A DNA stretch of 64,000 nucleotides from Hyphomicrobium_A sp963722495. Its GTDB lineage: Bacteria; Pseudomonadota; Alphaproteobacteria; Rhizobiales; Hyphomicrobiaceae. This document shows positions 16,697 to 27,563 of the stretch, one piece after another. The notes below the pieces were generated by a model that worked only from the letters and a program-made list of their open reading frames with translations, had not been told where the DNA came from and ran no database searches. The first letter of the stretch is position 1; each line of letters opens with the position of its first letter. The stretch is taken from the NCBI GenBank assembly GCA_963722495.1, contig CAVRND010000027.1, positions 186,001 to 250,000 on the forward strand, given 5' to 3'. Position numbers and translations under genes: made by a program.

Positions 16697-17518
16697 CGTG
16701 TGCGCTTCCATAATTCGTGAGCTTGCTTCGAGGTCAAGTCCGCAAAGCTTCTAACGACCCATTCTCGACCAGCGTCCATCCACTTTAGGATGTCTACGTC
16801 GTCGCCTGAAGCGGGCTTACCGCGCGCAGTTAACGCCAGCTGTACTAAGTTATCATTCGTTTTCGTGTTCCTTGCCTGCCTACTTGCGAAGTGAAGACGG
16901 CCAAGCGAGTTACCCATCAGGAAGGAACCCGAGAGCTGAAGCGTCTCGGGTAATGACAAAAACCCATCGGTCCCCTTGCTCCACCACGGAGCTGAACAAG
17001 TCGAGGGATTTGCCGAACGCGTCGGGTTCTTGCCCAATAGGAATGTCATTGACGTAAGTGACTTCGCATTGGTTCACGCGAGGTTCGTCGATGTTCTGTT
17101 CCTTCAAGAATGCCTTGAACGCGCTCCACTCCTTTTGTAGGCGGGGACGCAGGGTCTTCTCGTATTGAGGGTAGTCCTTCCCACTGTCCAATTTTCGCCA
17201 GTTTACGATGAAGCGATCGCGCTGAATTTGGATGAGATTGAGGTTCTCCTTGTCCAAGAACCAAAAACGGGTCACGTCAGGATTGAGCACCTGTATTTGG
17301 ACGCCGGGAGTGACCCAAAATTCCTCGCCGTATTTCTCCGTCTGCTCCTGGAGAGGTGTTTGGACTTCCGTATTGGGGTACTGATCCTTGATCGCGCTCC
17401 AGAAGAGGCCGGCATGCGGAAGCCTCCATTTCTCCAGCGGGAAGAACTGGAGGGGAGAAGCCCAACCTCCTGAAATCGGGGGTGCTGGAACTCGGGGGAG
17501 CGGACGTTCATCGGCCAT
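16693..17518 (-). CDS. TIGR04255 family protein (frameshifted)
   Basis: About 274 residues. The N-terminal two thirds (start at 17518) include the family's TPLQEQTEKYGEEF region, a strand pattern ending RFWFLDKENLNLIQIQRDRF and the conserved RLQKEWSAFKAFLKEQ helix with CEVTYVNDI. The rest lies in the next frame (DGFLSLPETLQLSGSFLMGN to WVVRSFADLTSKQAHELW). Removing one base near 16960 joins them. Family function is unknown; members occur sporadically and often in accessory regions. By eye this segment is less GC-rich than its neighbours, and it lies beyond the 3' end of tRNA-Thr, both consistent with acquisition. Confidence 0.82.
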
Positions 17519-17675
17519 AGATGGCTACAAATCTCTGGACTTAATATGTAGGTTGGCCACCCAACATCCTAGGTCCTGAGGGCTTGTCAATTTTTTCCTT
17601 GGCTCGTCCCTACTGAAAGGCCGTCCGCTACCCCAGCCTCTATCCTGGAGGTGTTGGAAAAAGGCGCTAGAGAAT

Positions 17676-17751
<76 letters not shown>

Positions 17752-17912
17752 TGCCGCGACGCGGGGGTGCCTTATATCGCGGTCCGCGGGCGACGGCCAC
17801 ACCCGACACAACATGCGCGAACGCGTCGCGACGGGGCGCCGGTTAGCCCTTCTTTATCCATATCCTGACAGGGTGAACGCAGTTGCGTCAGTTCATCAAG
17901 TCGAGGTTGCGC

Positions 17913-18275
17913 ATGCGTTTGAAGACTTTGTTCGCCGCCGTCGGCGTGGCCGTGCTCATGGCCTTCGCCGTCTGCGTTCCCGCCGAAGCCCGTGGCTGGT
18001 GCCGGGGCGCTCCGGCCGGCTGGTGCGGGCCTCAGCCCGTCAGCCACTTCATCTACTACCCCCGCTACTCCAACGTTTATCAGTACGCGACGCTCGTCCC
18101 TTATCCGGGCGCCTACCGCTACATGCCGTACGGCTACGACCAGCGCTACTATCGCCCGTACGGACAGTACGCGCGCCGCTACTGGCGGCCGCGGCGTGCC
18201 TATGGCCCGGCTGTCGTCGCTTATCCGGTGGCGGCTCCCGCTCCTGGCTGCTGCGCCGGCGGTTACCTGAAGTAA
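17913..18275 (+). CDS. Small secreted tyrosine-rich protein
   Basis: A 120-residue product from the ATG at 17913, which has GAGGT six bases upstream and is preferable to a TTG at 17883. Signal peptide LFAAVGVAVLMAFAVCVPAEA. The mature part is rich in Tyr, Arg and Pro (PYPGAYRYMPYGYDQRYYRP) and ends with a CC pair (APGCCAGGYLK) after an early CRGAPAGWC pair. Low-complexity exported proteins of this sort are common in Hyphomicrobiales; function unknown. Confidence 0.6.
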   Translation: MRLKTLFAAVGVAVLMAFAVCVPAEARGWCRGAPAGWCGPQPVSHFIYYPRYSNVYQYATLVPYPGAYRYMPYGYDQRYYRPYGQYARRYWRPRRAYGPAVVAYPVAAPAPGCCAGGYLK

Positions 18276-18379
18276 GCCATCCGCAAAGCTCGGCGGATCA
18301 GGACCCTGCGACTGGACTGGCGAGCGTTGCACGATGACGAGGGCGATGGACGAAGGTCCGTCGCCCTCGTGCGTTTGCG

Positions 18380-19243
18380 CTAGCGCTGGGCGCGCTTCCA
18401 GGCGGCGTGATGCAGGCTGATGGCGGCCGCGTTCGACACGTTGAGGCTGCCGATGGGGCCGCTGGTGGCGATGCGGCACGAGGCGGTCGCAGCTGTTGCG
18501 CGATAATTCGCGCAGGCCCTTGCCCTCGGCGCCGAGCAGCAGCGCGAAGCGGCCCGTCAGCGGCTCGTTCTCGATCAGGTGCTGGGCTTCGCCGTCGAGG
18601 CCGAGGATGGTGCAGAAGTGCTCCTTCAACTCGGCGATGGCGCGCGCCAGGTTCTGCACCAGCGCGACGGGGACCAGCTCCAGCGCCCCCGAGGCGGATT
18701 TGGCCAGGGCGCCGTCGAGCGGCGGGCTGTGGCGGCGCGTCATGATGAGGCCCGCGGCGCCGAATACTGCGGCCGAGCGCAGGATGGCGCCGACGTTGTG
18801 AGGGTCGGTCACCTGGTCGAGGACGATGAGCGGGCCGGCGTTCGGCGCGTTCGGCGAGGTCGGCGATGTCGGGCTCGTCCAGCGGCTCGGTCTCGAGCAG
18901 CACGCCCTGGTGGACGGTGTCCTCGCCCAGCAGGCGGTCGAGATCGCGCGGCGAGACGCGCTCAGGGGCCAGCTGGCGCGCGGTGACGGCCTCGCTGAGC
19001 CGGTTTTCGGCGTTCTCGGTCATCTTGCAGGCGCACGACCTTGCGGCGCTCGTTGCGCAGCGCCGCCTCGACGGCATGGACGCCGAAAAGCTCGACGCGG
19101 CCCTCATCGAACGGGCGTCGCTCGGGGCGTTGCGGGCGCGCTGGGCCGCGCTCGCCGCGGCCGCCCTCACGGCTGCCTGGGGCGCCATCACGGCCGCCGG
19201 GTGGCCGCTGACCGTAGTGCCGGCGTGGGGATGTCGGTTTCAT
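18380..19243 (-). CDS. rlmB: 23S rRNA (guanosine-2'-O)-methyltransferase RlmB, TrmH/SpoU family (frameshifted)
   Basis: Four reading segments make one SPOUT methyltransferase of about 287 residues. The first has a basic Arg/Gly-rich extension and the substrate-binding domain start (VELFGVHAVEAALRN). The second reads TARQLAPERVSPRDLDRLLG and HQGVLLETEPL. The third holds motif 1 (DPHNVGAILRSAAVFGA) and motif 2 (LLLGAEGKGLRELSR). The last, in the original frame, carries IATSGPIGSLNVSNAAAISL, ending WKRAQR. The three shifts all go the same way and are each explained by one extra base. RlmB methylates G2251 in the 23S P-loop. tRNA-Tyr follows on the other strand. Confidence 0.9.
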
Positions 19244-19424
19244 GGGCTTTAGGGTGCGGGGCTGGGATGGGAGCTGCGGCTCGGTGCAAGGGCGCGCATC
19301 CTGCCGCTTTTCCATTTGACATCCAAGGGGTCCGTGAGGATAAACGCGTCCGCCCTGCCGCTCTCATGCGCGGGGCGATTTCATTTAGGGGCTAGGGAAG
19401 CCCCGGAGTGAAATTCTGGTGCGG

Positions 19425-19509
19425 GGAGAGGTGCCCGAGTGGCTAAAGGGGACGGACTGTAAATCCGTTGGCTTCGCCTACGCTGGTTCGAATCCAGCCC
19501 TCTCCACCA
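19425..19509 (+). tRNA. tRNA-Tyr (GTA anticodon)
   Basis: An 85-base class II tRNA with a long variable arm. Acceptor GGAGAGG pairs with CCTCTCC, discriminator A, CCA encoded. The anticodon loop ACTGTAAA gives GTA, and the extra arm (TGGCTTCGCCTA) forms a short stem. It lies just downstream of the amtB stop on the opposite strand. Confidence 0.97.
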
Positions 19510-19524
19510 TCCCCCCTTAGGCCT

Positions 19525-20988
19525 CTAAGCGTCGTTGTAGGCGCGCTCGCCGTGGTCGGTCAGGTCGAGGCCGATGCGCTCGCCGTCGTAGGTCGGGCGC
19601 AGGCCGATGGTCAGGTCGAGCACCAGGTAGATGATGGCCGAGCCGAAGCCGGACCACACCAGCGTCAGCAGGATGGCCTTGCACTGCGCGATCATCTGCG
19701 TGGCCATGTCGTAGGTGGCCACCGCCTCGCCCGGCCGCGTCACATAGTCGGCGACGCCCGTGCCGCCGAGGTGCGGGTTGACCAGCAGGCCGGTGCCGAG
19801 CGCGCCGATGATGCCGCCGATGCAATGGACGCCGAACACATCGAGGCTGTCGTCGTAGCCGAGCGCGCTCTTCACAGCGGTGCAGAAGAAGAAGCAGACG
19901 ACGCCGGTGACGACGCCGAGCGCCAGCGCGCCCATCGGCCCGGCGAATCCGGAGGCGGGCGTCACCGCCACCAGGCCGGCGACGGCGCCGGTGGTGAGCC
20001 CGAGCAGCGTCGGCTTACCTTTGGTGGCCCACTCGGCGAACATCCAGGAGAGCGCCGACGTCGCCGTGGCGCCGAACGTGTTGCCCATGGCCAGCGCCGC
20101 CGTGCCGTTGGCCTCGAGGTTCGAGCCGCAGTTGAAGCCGAACCAGCCGACCCACAGCAGCGAGGCGCCGACCATCGCCAGACGTCAGGGAATGCGGCGG
20201 CATGGGCTCGCGCCCGTAGCCCACGCGCGGGCCCGAGGATCAGCGCGCCGACGAGCGCGGCGATGCCGGCATTGGTGTGCACGACGGTGCCGCCGGCGAA
20301 GTCGATGGCGCCCCATTGGAAGGCGAGGCCGGCATCGCGCAGGACCTGCGCCGAGGTGGCTCTGCGCGTCGATCTTGGCGAGGCCGCGAGGTCTGCGCCA
20401 CCTCGCGCGCGGCGTTGGCGATGGCATCGGGGCCCGCCCAGTACCAGACCATGTGCGCGATGGGGAAATAGACGAACGTCACCCAGAGGATCATGAAGAC
20501 GATCAGCGCGGAGAACTTCATGCGCTCGGCGAAGGCGCCGACGATCAGCGCCGGCGTGATGGCGGCGAAAGTCATCTGGAACCAGACGTAGGCGTACTCG
20601 GGCACATAGACGCCGTTGGAGAACGTCGCCGCTTCCGAGCTCGGCGTCACGCCGCGCAGGAATGCCTTCGACAGCCCGCCGATCCAGTCGTTGAACTGGC
20701 CGCCGTTGGTGAACGTGAGGCTGTAGCCGTAGAGCATCCAGAGGACGCACACGAGGCAGACGATCGTGAACACCTGCATCAGCATGCTGATGGCGTTCTT
20801 GGTGCGCACGAGGCCGCAGTAGAACAGCGCCAGGCCCGGGATGGTCATCAGCAGGACCAGCACGGTCGACAGCATCAGGAAGCCGTGTCGCCCTTGTCGG
20901 GCGCTGCCAGCGCCGCCGTCGGCGCGAGCGCGAGTGCAACGCTCAACGGCAAGCTTGTCGCGGACGATGCGTTGACCCGCAGCATCAT
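19525..20988 (-). CDS. amtB: Ammonium transporter AmtB/MEP family (frameshifted at several points)
   Basis: About 485 residues with a cleaved signal peptide (SLPLSVALALAPTAALAA) and the Amt core: LMTIPGLALFYCGLVRTKN, FAAITPALIVGAFAERMKF, GAIDFAGGTVVHTNAGIAAL, LLWVGWFGFNCGSNLEANG and VFGVHCIGGIIGALGTG, which include the pore and twin-His positions. It conducts ammonium across the inner membrane. The pieces lie in three frames, with breaks near 20880, 20390, 20215 and 20170; most can be repaired by removing one or two bases. The start is a paired ATG at 20985-20988 behind GGGGGAG. No glnK gene adjoins it, which is unusual. Confidence 0.92.
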
Positions 20989-21242
20989 CTTCGTCTCCCC
21001 CGAGGCGCGATCTGTCGCGCTGACATTAGCTGCGTGCGCGAACAGAAACGACACCCACCACTGCTCGCATTTGAGCACGCTGCTTTAAATGAAGTCAGCA
21101 CAGCAACTTACCGCGGCCACAAATCGCACCTACGAATAGTTTTGCACATGCGAGAACGTTTTTCGTTACTGATTTCGATTGCACCATTCGTAGTGGGAAA
21201 CGTCGTCTGCGATTTTTGCGACGCGCTGATGGGACAAACGGC

Positions 21243-21996
21243 ATGGGGCGCCGTGACGAGCCAGAACTAGACGAGCTTTCGAAGCTGCTGCGGCGCCTCG
21301 AGACGATGGAGGTCTGCGCCCAAGCACGAGAGTGCGCGCAAAGCCGGAGCCGGACGAGGCGCAGCCGCAGCCCGAATATGTCGGCGCATTGCGCGGCGCC
21401 GCGCCCGCCAAGATCTCCGATGGCCGCAGCGGATCGTGCATACGATGCGCGTCCGTATCGGGCGCACGAGACACCAGCCGCCAGCCGAGAAGAGCGGGCG
21501 ACTCGTCGAGCACCTCGGCAATCGTCATCGGTGCAGCGACGGCGGCCGCGGTGTCGTCGGTCATCGTTGCCGGACTGGTGCTGTGGACCAACGGCGGCCA
21601 GCAGAGCGACGGCGAGCGCCGGCTGACCTTCTACGCGCCGTCCGAGCCGGCTCGAACGCAACGTCCCGAGCCCGAGGGCGGCTGCGCCCGGCGGTTCGGC
21701 CCAGCACGGATACGTCGCCGCCGACGAATGCACAGGCGCTGTTGCAGCGCGCCGACGTCTACCTGCGCAGCGGCAAGCCCGGCGAGGCGCGGGTCGTGCT
21801 GGAGCAGGCCGCGCAGCTCGGCTCGGGCGTCGCCGCCCTGACGCTCGGCGCCATGTACGATCCGGGCCGTGCCACCCAATTCACCAATCTCGGGCTTAAA
21901 GCCGATCCGACGATCGCGCGTGTCTGGTACGAGCGCGCCAAGGATCTCGGCGTCGCCGAGGCAAACGACCGCTTGGCGGAACTCGCCGCGCGATGA
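21243..21996 (+). CDS. Membrane-anchored protein with Sel1/TPR-like repeat (frameshifted)
   Basis: About 249 residues in three segments. The N-terminal part (MGRRDEPELDELSKLLRRLE) is charged and cytoplasmic. The middle, in a second frame, has one membrane helix (AIVIGAATAAAVSSVIVAGL). The C-terminal part, in a third frame, has helical repeats of Sel1/TPR type (ALLQRADVYLRSGKPGEARV, then VAALTLGAMYDP and ARVWYERAKDLGVAEANDRL). Shifts near 21325 and 21690. Such repeats usually bind protein partners. It lies 76 bases before the first dynamin-like gene on the same strand and may be part of the same unit. No exact family recognised. Confidence 0.6.
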
Positions 21997-22072
21997 CGCA
22001 GTCGGGGTGATCGGGCCGCGGGGACGGATCGGCCCGATCACATAGTTAACGCCATTAGTTCGGAGTTGGCGC

Positions 22073-24302
22073 ATGGGGGAAGGTTACATGAACGGCGCGC
22101 GTGCGCTTGGCCTCGGGCCGGCGGTGCGCGTGCCTCGGCCGCTCGAGCCCGAGGGCGTGGGCGCCGCGCTGGCGTCGGCGCAGAAGCAGATCGTCAACTG
22201 CGGGCGCTCGCTCGCCGGTCTCGTCGAGCCGGCCGGCCAGGCACTCATCGGCGAGGCGATCAACCGCCTCGACCAGCAGGTGTTCCGCGTCGCCGTCGTC
22301 GGGCAGATCAAGTCCGGCAAAAGCTCGTTCATCAATGCCTTCGTGCGCCAGCCGCGGCTGCTGCCGACCGACGTGACGCCGTGGACGACCACCGTCACGC
22401 ACCTGCACTTCGGAGAGGCGGCGCCGGGATCAGCGCGGCCTCGTTCCAGTTCTTCTCCGCCGCCGAATGGCACGATCTCGCCAACGGCGACCGGCGCGTG
22501 CGCGAGCTGGTGCAGCGCCTGGATCCGAACTTCGAGCCGGATCTGCTGCGCCGCCACGTCGAAGCGATGAAGCAGCGCGCCGTCATGCGGCTGGGCGCCG
22601 ATTTCGCCGAACTGCTCGGCAGCGCGCACAGCTTCGAGACCTTCAACACGGAGTTGCTGGCGCGCTACGTGTGCTCGGGCGACTTCGCCGGCAAGTCGAC
22701 AGCTCGGCCAGTATGCCGACATCACCAAGCAGGCAGATCTCTATTTCGACCAGGGGCCGTTTGCCTTTCCCGTCACCCTCACCGACACGCCGGGCACCAA
22801 CGATCCGTTCCTCATTCGCGACGAGATCACCCGCCGCAGCCTCGAATGCGCCGACCTCTACATCGTCGTGCTCACCGCGCGCCAGCCGCTGTCGGATGCG
22901 GACGTCAATCTCATGCGCCTCATGCACGGCCTGAACAGCGACCGCATCATCGTGCTTCGTCAACCGCGTCGATGACTTCGCCGACGTCGGTTACGACCTC
23001 GCCGAAGTGTTGATGTACGTCGAGCAGAAGCTGGAGGCCAACTTCCCGGGCGCGCGCATCCCAATCATCGCCGGCAGCGCCGCGTGGGCCAACGGCGCGC
23101 TCAAAGGGGACGATGAAACGCTCCACCGGCTGGTGCAGCGTTCCTCTTCGAAATACCTCTCGGATATGGGGCTCGTGCAACCGCGCGATTTGCAACCGGA
23201 GGCGCTGGGCGAGCCCGGCGTCCGCGAGCGGCTGCGCGGCGCGTTTTACGCCGCGTCTGGCCTTCCGGCGATGTATCGCGTCGTCGCCGAGTGCATGGGC
23301 TCCAGTCAGGCGGCGCTCACCCAGATGCAAACGGCGCGCTGGTTCGGCGACATGGCAAGCGCTAGTGCGAAGGCCGCGAACTTCGAGTTGGAATCTTCGC
23401 GCTCCGAGGTGCCCGCGGACGCGATGCGCGGTCGCCGACAAACGCATCGCGCTCGAGCGCGAGACGAGCGTGCTCGACGAGGTCGCCGCGAACGTTGAGC
23501 GATCGGCCAAGCACATCGAGACGCAATTCTCTGCCATCATTGGCGAGGAAATGATCGCGCTGCGTCGCGCATTGCAGGCCGTCGTCGACTTCCATGCCGC
23601 CAAGGAGCGTGACGTTCTTATCGCGACCCTCGAAGCAGGGCGGGCGCCGCCCACGTGGACGCTCGAAGGCGTCGCACTGCGGCGCGCGATGGCGGCGGAG
23701 TTCAAGGATTGCTTCGACGTCGCGGCGACGCGCGTGCTTGAGCTGCAGGGCAAGGTGGCGCCCGAGCTGGCGCGGCTCATGAGCCTGATCGCGCCGGAGA
23801 TGGCGATGCCGGCCGAGCCCGAGAAGCGGCTTGCTGCTCATTCCGCCTCCGTCGATGGCGGCGCTCAGCCGGTTCGTCGCCTTGGACATCGAGGAATTCG
23901 TGGTGGACCTCGCTGTGGAAGGGCCGCACCTCCGTCAGCGCCTACGGGGAGCAGATCGAAAATCTGATCAAAACCGAGTTCCAGCCCGTCGCCGACGGTC
24001 TCGCCGAAACCGCTGAGCGCGTATTGACTACATACGCGATGACCTCGTCGAAATGGTCGTTCGGCCTTTGCGTCAACATCATTCAGGCCGTCACACGGCG
24101 GCGCGTGCAGTTGATCGGCAAGCTCGGCGGCGATGAGCGCATGCCTGCCGCCGGGAGCGGCGATCCGGCGCCCGAGCGCAAGCAACAGGTGCAGACCTTA
24201 TCGGATCGGCTGAAGCGCTGTGGCGCCTTGAACCATCAATTTGAGATCATCGTGCATGATCTCGGCACGCGCCTGCAGCGGCAGCCGGAGATGGCACAAT
24301 GA
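22073..24302 (+). CDS. Dynamin-family large GTPase (frameshifted at several points)
   Basis: About 740 residues assembled from several frames. GTPase motifs are present in order: G1 VVGQIKSGKSSF near residue 80, G2 Thr in TDVTPWTTTVTH, G3 LTDTPGTND, and G4 FVNRVDDF after a short shift. The remainder is helical (FELESSRSEVP, VADKRIALERETSVLDEVAA, VLELQGKVAPELARLMS, QQVQTLSDRLKRCGALNHQF), as in dynamin stalks, but I see no clear membrane paddle. Bacterial dynamins remodel or protect membranes. Resolvable shifts are single inserted bases, for example near 22700 and 22957. Two starts are possible: 22073 (GGAG upstream) or 22088 (AAGG upstream). The stop overlaps the next gene by four bases. Confidence 0.86.
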
Positions 24303-25626
24303 GTGGCAGCGCGCGTGAGTTTTTGACGACATTGCGAGACGCACGCGAGCAACTGGAAAGCTTGCGCCATTACGATCGTGCGCTTGCGGCCTGCGCCGCC
24401 GGCTTGGCGCGCATGGAGGGCGTTCTGGCGCGGCCGCCGCGCGTCGTCATCCTCGGCGAGGTCAACTCGGGAAAGACCTCGGTCGCCGATCTCCTGCTCG
24501 GTGTCGGACTGCTGCCTTCCAGCGTCGTTGCCAACACACGGCTACCGGTTCTCATTCGCTATGCGAAGGCGACGGCGCTCTACGCCGTCGGCAGCGACGC
24601 ACGTTGGTTGCTCACGGACGAAGATCTCGACCGGCTACCGGCGGGCAGGGAGTTGAAGGCGCTCGAAATCGGCCTGCCCAGCGAACGTTTGACGGAATTC
24701 GAGATTCTCGACACACCGGCGCGGTCGGATTCCGCCGGCGTGAGCGTCGAAGGCGACATCCGCATTTGGTGCACGGTGGCGACGCGGGCCTGGACGGAGA
24801 GCGAGCGCGCCTTCTGGTCCGCGCTCCCCCCCGCAGCTGGCGTAACGCGCTTCTCGTCGCCACCCACAAGGACGCCCTTGAGGATGCCGGCGACGCGACA
24901 AAAATCGAGTGGCGCCTGCGCGCCGCGGCCGGGAACATGTTCCGCGACATCATGCTGGTGTCGGCGACCGACGCTGCGCAGTCGCGGCGCACCAACGGGC
25001 GCCCGTCCGATGCCAGCGCCATCACCCTGCTCGGACAAGTTCGCGTTTGGGCCGCCGAGATCCGTGAGCGGCGGGCGCGCAAGGCGGAAAGGATCGTGCG
25101 GCGGATCGCGCGCCTGACCTTCCATCAATTGGCACGCGCCTCGCTGAAGTCGGCTGAGGCCAAGATCCTCAGGGAATGGGAGACTGACCGTGCGCGGCTG
25201 CTCGACGGTATGGGCAGTCGGCAGAGCGACCCCGCCAACGCCATGCGCGAGCTGCTGCGGCGGTTCGCGCAATCCGTGGAGCTGGCCCGCCCCGGCAGCA
25301 TCGAGCGCCGCAACGGCTGGCCCATCGCGGTCGATGCCGGGCACGGACGCCTCCTCCGGCCGCCGAAGCTTACGCCGCGCAAGGTGAAGCTGATCGCCGC
25401 CGACCTTACTGCGCTGCTGCGTTTAGAGCTGGCACGATCGGGTTTGCGCGATCCGACCCTCTTTGCCGACTATGTGGCCGCGCGGAAGGTCCTGCTGCCC
25501 CTCGCCCGGCTCGATGCCGAATTCGATGGCTTGGAGAGCGTGCTGGCATCGGCGCCCGACAACGACGTGCCCAGTGCCGGCGCGTCTTCCGATCAAGTGC
25601 TGTTAGCCCTGACACGCGCACGCTGA
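24299..25626 (+). CDS. Second dynamin-like GTPase-domain protein (frameshifted)
   Basis: About 441 residues. GTPase motifs: G1 VVILGEVNSGKTSV near residue 55, a G3-like ILDTPARSD, and a G4-like VATHKDAL where a Thr-His-Lys-Asp replaces the usual Asn/Thr-Lys-x-Asp. The C-terminal half is helical and Arg/Leu-rich (RRIARLTFHQLARASLKSAE, ADLTALLRLELARSGL). One shift falls in a run of seven C at about 24826-24832; five C would restore SALPRSWRN. The ATG overlaps the stop of the larger GTPase gene (ATGA), so the two are translationally coupled. Paired, unequal dynamin-like proteins act together in several bacteria. Confidence 0.8.
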
Positions 25627-25667
25627 GCGCGGTCGGCAGCGCCACGCGTGCGGCGTTAAGTTCGGCG

Positions 25668-25841
25668 TCAACTTTTAGGCTGTTGGCGCGGCGGTTGGGC
25701 CGGAACGTCGCGCTCCGACCGCCACAGGCTCATCACCTTCAGCTTGATCTTCAGCGGCAGCGCGCGCCACGCCGCGCCCGCCGTGAACTCCTCGAAGGTG
25801 GCGCGGGGGTCCGCGTCCTTCGCGCTATCCTTCCGTTGCAT
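25668..25841 (-). CDS. Small basic hypothetical protein
   Basis: A 57-residue product from the ATG at 25841 (CAGGA upstream). It has an acidic start (KDSAKDADPRATFEEF), a short helix with a Lys-rich amphipathic part (LPLKIKLKVMSLW) and a Pro/Gln-rich tail. No family recognised. It faces the GTPase pair convergently. Confidence 0.5.
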   Translation of the reverse strand: MQRKDSAKDADPRATFEEFTAGAAWRALPLKIKLKVMSLWRSERDVPAQPPRQQPKS

Positions 25842-26131
25842 GCCGTCCTGCTGGGTTCGATACTCACGCCTAGGCAACCACCGGTGCTGTAAGAAAGTTC
25901 CTGGCGGCGCCGGCGTTTGCGGCCGGGTGTGATGCGGACGCACAGCTAAAGCGCCGCAACTCCCGTCGGCGCGCTGACCACCAACGTGCATAGGCGTCGC
26001 CATCTGCCCGGCGGCCCCGAATGTAACCGTCGTTCTCCAACGCTTGTCACGGAGTTGCCATCGAAGGATGAGCCCATCGTTCCGTCCGGCTGCTAGAACA
26101 GCGGCTTGGGATGTGCGCACGAGGGGCCTCA

Positions 26132-27550
26132 ATGTCGAACCTGCCGAGGGTTGTCACGATCATCGCGCTTGGCGTCGTAGGGGCGATGTCCGCGGGCTAC
26201 TACGCGCTTACGGGCCAGAAGGGCTCCGACGGCGAGATCGTCATCGCGACGGGCGGGCTGCCGCACTACCAGGAATTGGGCGCTGCCTATCAGAAGGCGC
26301 TCGAGCCGTTTGGCGTGAAGATCATCCTGAAGCCGTCGGCGGAAGGTTTCGCCACGCTCAAAGGATTGGTCGCCGAGAACCCGGCGATCGACGCCGGGTT
26401 CGTCAAGGGCGGCCTCGTCGGCAGCATGCAAGGGCGCCTCGCCCGCAGCAAAGCGCAGGAGTGGCAGAGCAAGGAACTCGGCAAGCTGCGCTCGGTGGGT
26501 CGGCTCTTCTACGAGCCGGTCTGGGTGTTCGTGCGCACCGACGTGCCGGCCCAGAGCCTGCGCGACCTCAAGGGAAAGCGCGTCCTCACCGGCACCCGCG
26601 AGAGCGGCACACGGCGCATCGCCTCGCAGCTGTTGCGTGCCAACGGCATCGAAGTCTCGAAGGATGACCCCCTCTTCATCGAGGAGGACCTGGCGCCGGA
26701 TGGCAATCAGCTCGTCGCCGGAAAAGCCGATGCGGCATTCCTCATCCAGCCGGCCGATGCCGAGCGAATCCAAAGCCTGCTGCACACGCCCGGCATCCGG
26801 CTGATGAACTTTGCAACCGAGGCCGACGCCTACGCCAATCGCTTTCCGGCGCTGACCAAGGTGATGCTCAACCGCGGCGCCGTCGAATTCGATCCGCTGA
26901 CCCCGGCCGAGGACATTACGCTGCTGTCGACCAGCGTTGCGCTGGTGACACGTGCGGACCTCGAGCCGTCGCTGCTGACGCTGCTGTCGTTTGCGGTGAT
27001 GAACAATCCGCGCTCCGCCTTCGATAAAGCGGGCGACCCGGTGCTGTTCTTCCGCCCCGGCACCTTCCCGCACATCAGCGACCCCGAGTACAGGGTCGCC
27101 GAGGAAACTCGCCAGCTCTTCAAGACCGGTGAGCTGCCCATCGCGTTGCGCTCCATCGCGCCTGCCGTGCACGAGGCAGGGTTCCCGTATTCTGTCACCG
27201 GCTTCATCGCCGATCACGGCGCCCAGACCGTGCTGTTGCTGATCCCGTCGCTGGTGATCCTCTTGCCGATGCTGAGGATCATACCAAGCGTCTACTCGTG
27301 GTCGGTGCGCCGGCGGTTGCTCTACTGGTACCGCCATCTCAAGGCGCTAGAGAAAAACCTCGACCATCCGGCGCAACAGGGCGAACTATCCGCCTTTCAG
27401 GCGGAGATCGAACGTATCGACGCAGGCGTGCGGCGCATCCGCTATCCGCTCAACTTCTCGGATCAATTCTATCATCTGCGGCTGCACATCGAACTCGTGC
27501 GCCAGAGGCTATTTCAGAAGCCGCAGGTCGTGCGCATAGCCGCTGAGTAG
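26132..27550 (+). CDS. TAXI family TRAP transporter solute-binding protein, membrane-anchored
   Basis: A 472-residue protein. After an N-terminal signal or anchor (VVTIIALGVVGAMSAGYYAL) come TAXI-type binding-protein segments: IVIATGGLPHYQELGAAYQK, LVGSMQGRLARS, LRDLKGKRVLTGTRESGTRR and LLRANGIEV. From about residue 365 a second hydrophobic helix (VLLLIPSLVILLPMLRIIP) leads into a helical cytoplasmic tail (YRHLKALEKNLDHP). TAXI proteins deliver carboxylates such as glutamate or alpha-keto acids to TRAP permeases. No TRAP membrane subunit is nearby; anchored members like this one may sense rather than transport. GAGG precedes the ATG at 26132. Confidence 0.9.
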   Translation: MSNLPRVVTIIALGVVGAMSAGYYALTGQKGSDGEIVIATGGLPHYQELGAAYQKALEPFGVKIILKPSAEGFATLKGLVAENPAIDAGFVKGGLVGSMQGRLARSKAQEWQSKELGKLRSVGRLFYEPVWVFVRTDVPAQSLRDLKGKRVLTGTRESGTRRIASQLLRANGIEVSKDDPLFIEEDLAPDGNQLVAGKADAAFLIQPADAERIQSLLHTPGIRLMNFATEADAYANRFPALTKVMLNRGAVEFDPLTPAEDITLLSTSVALVTRADLEPSLLTLLSFAVMNNPRSAFDKAGDPVLFFRPGTFPHISDPEYRVAEETRQLFKTGELPIALRSIAPAVHEAGFPYSVTGFIADHGAQTVLLLIPSLVILLPMLRIIPSVYSWSVRRRLLYWYRHLKALEKNLDHPAQQGELSAFQAEIERIDAGVRRIRYPLNFSDQFYHLRLHIELVRQRLFQKPQVVRIAAE

Positions 27551-27563
27551 AGCGCGAAGGCGG

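Noticed and set aside
20989..21242. Sigma-54 promoter for amtB
   Set aside because: The nearest GG…GC pair on the minus strand has 12 bases between the elements, not the required 10.
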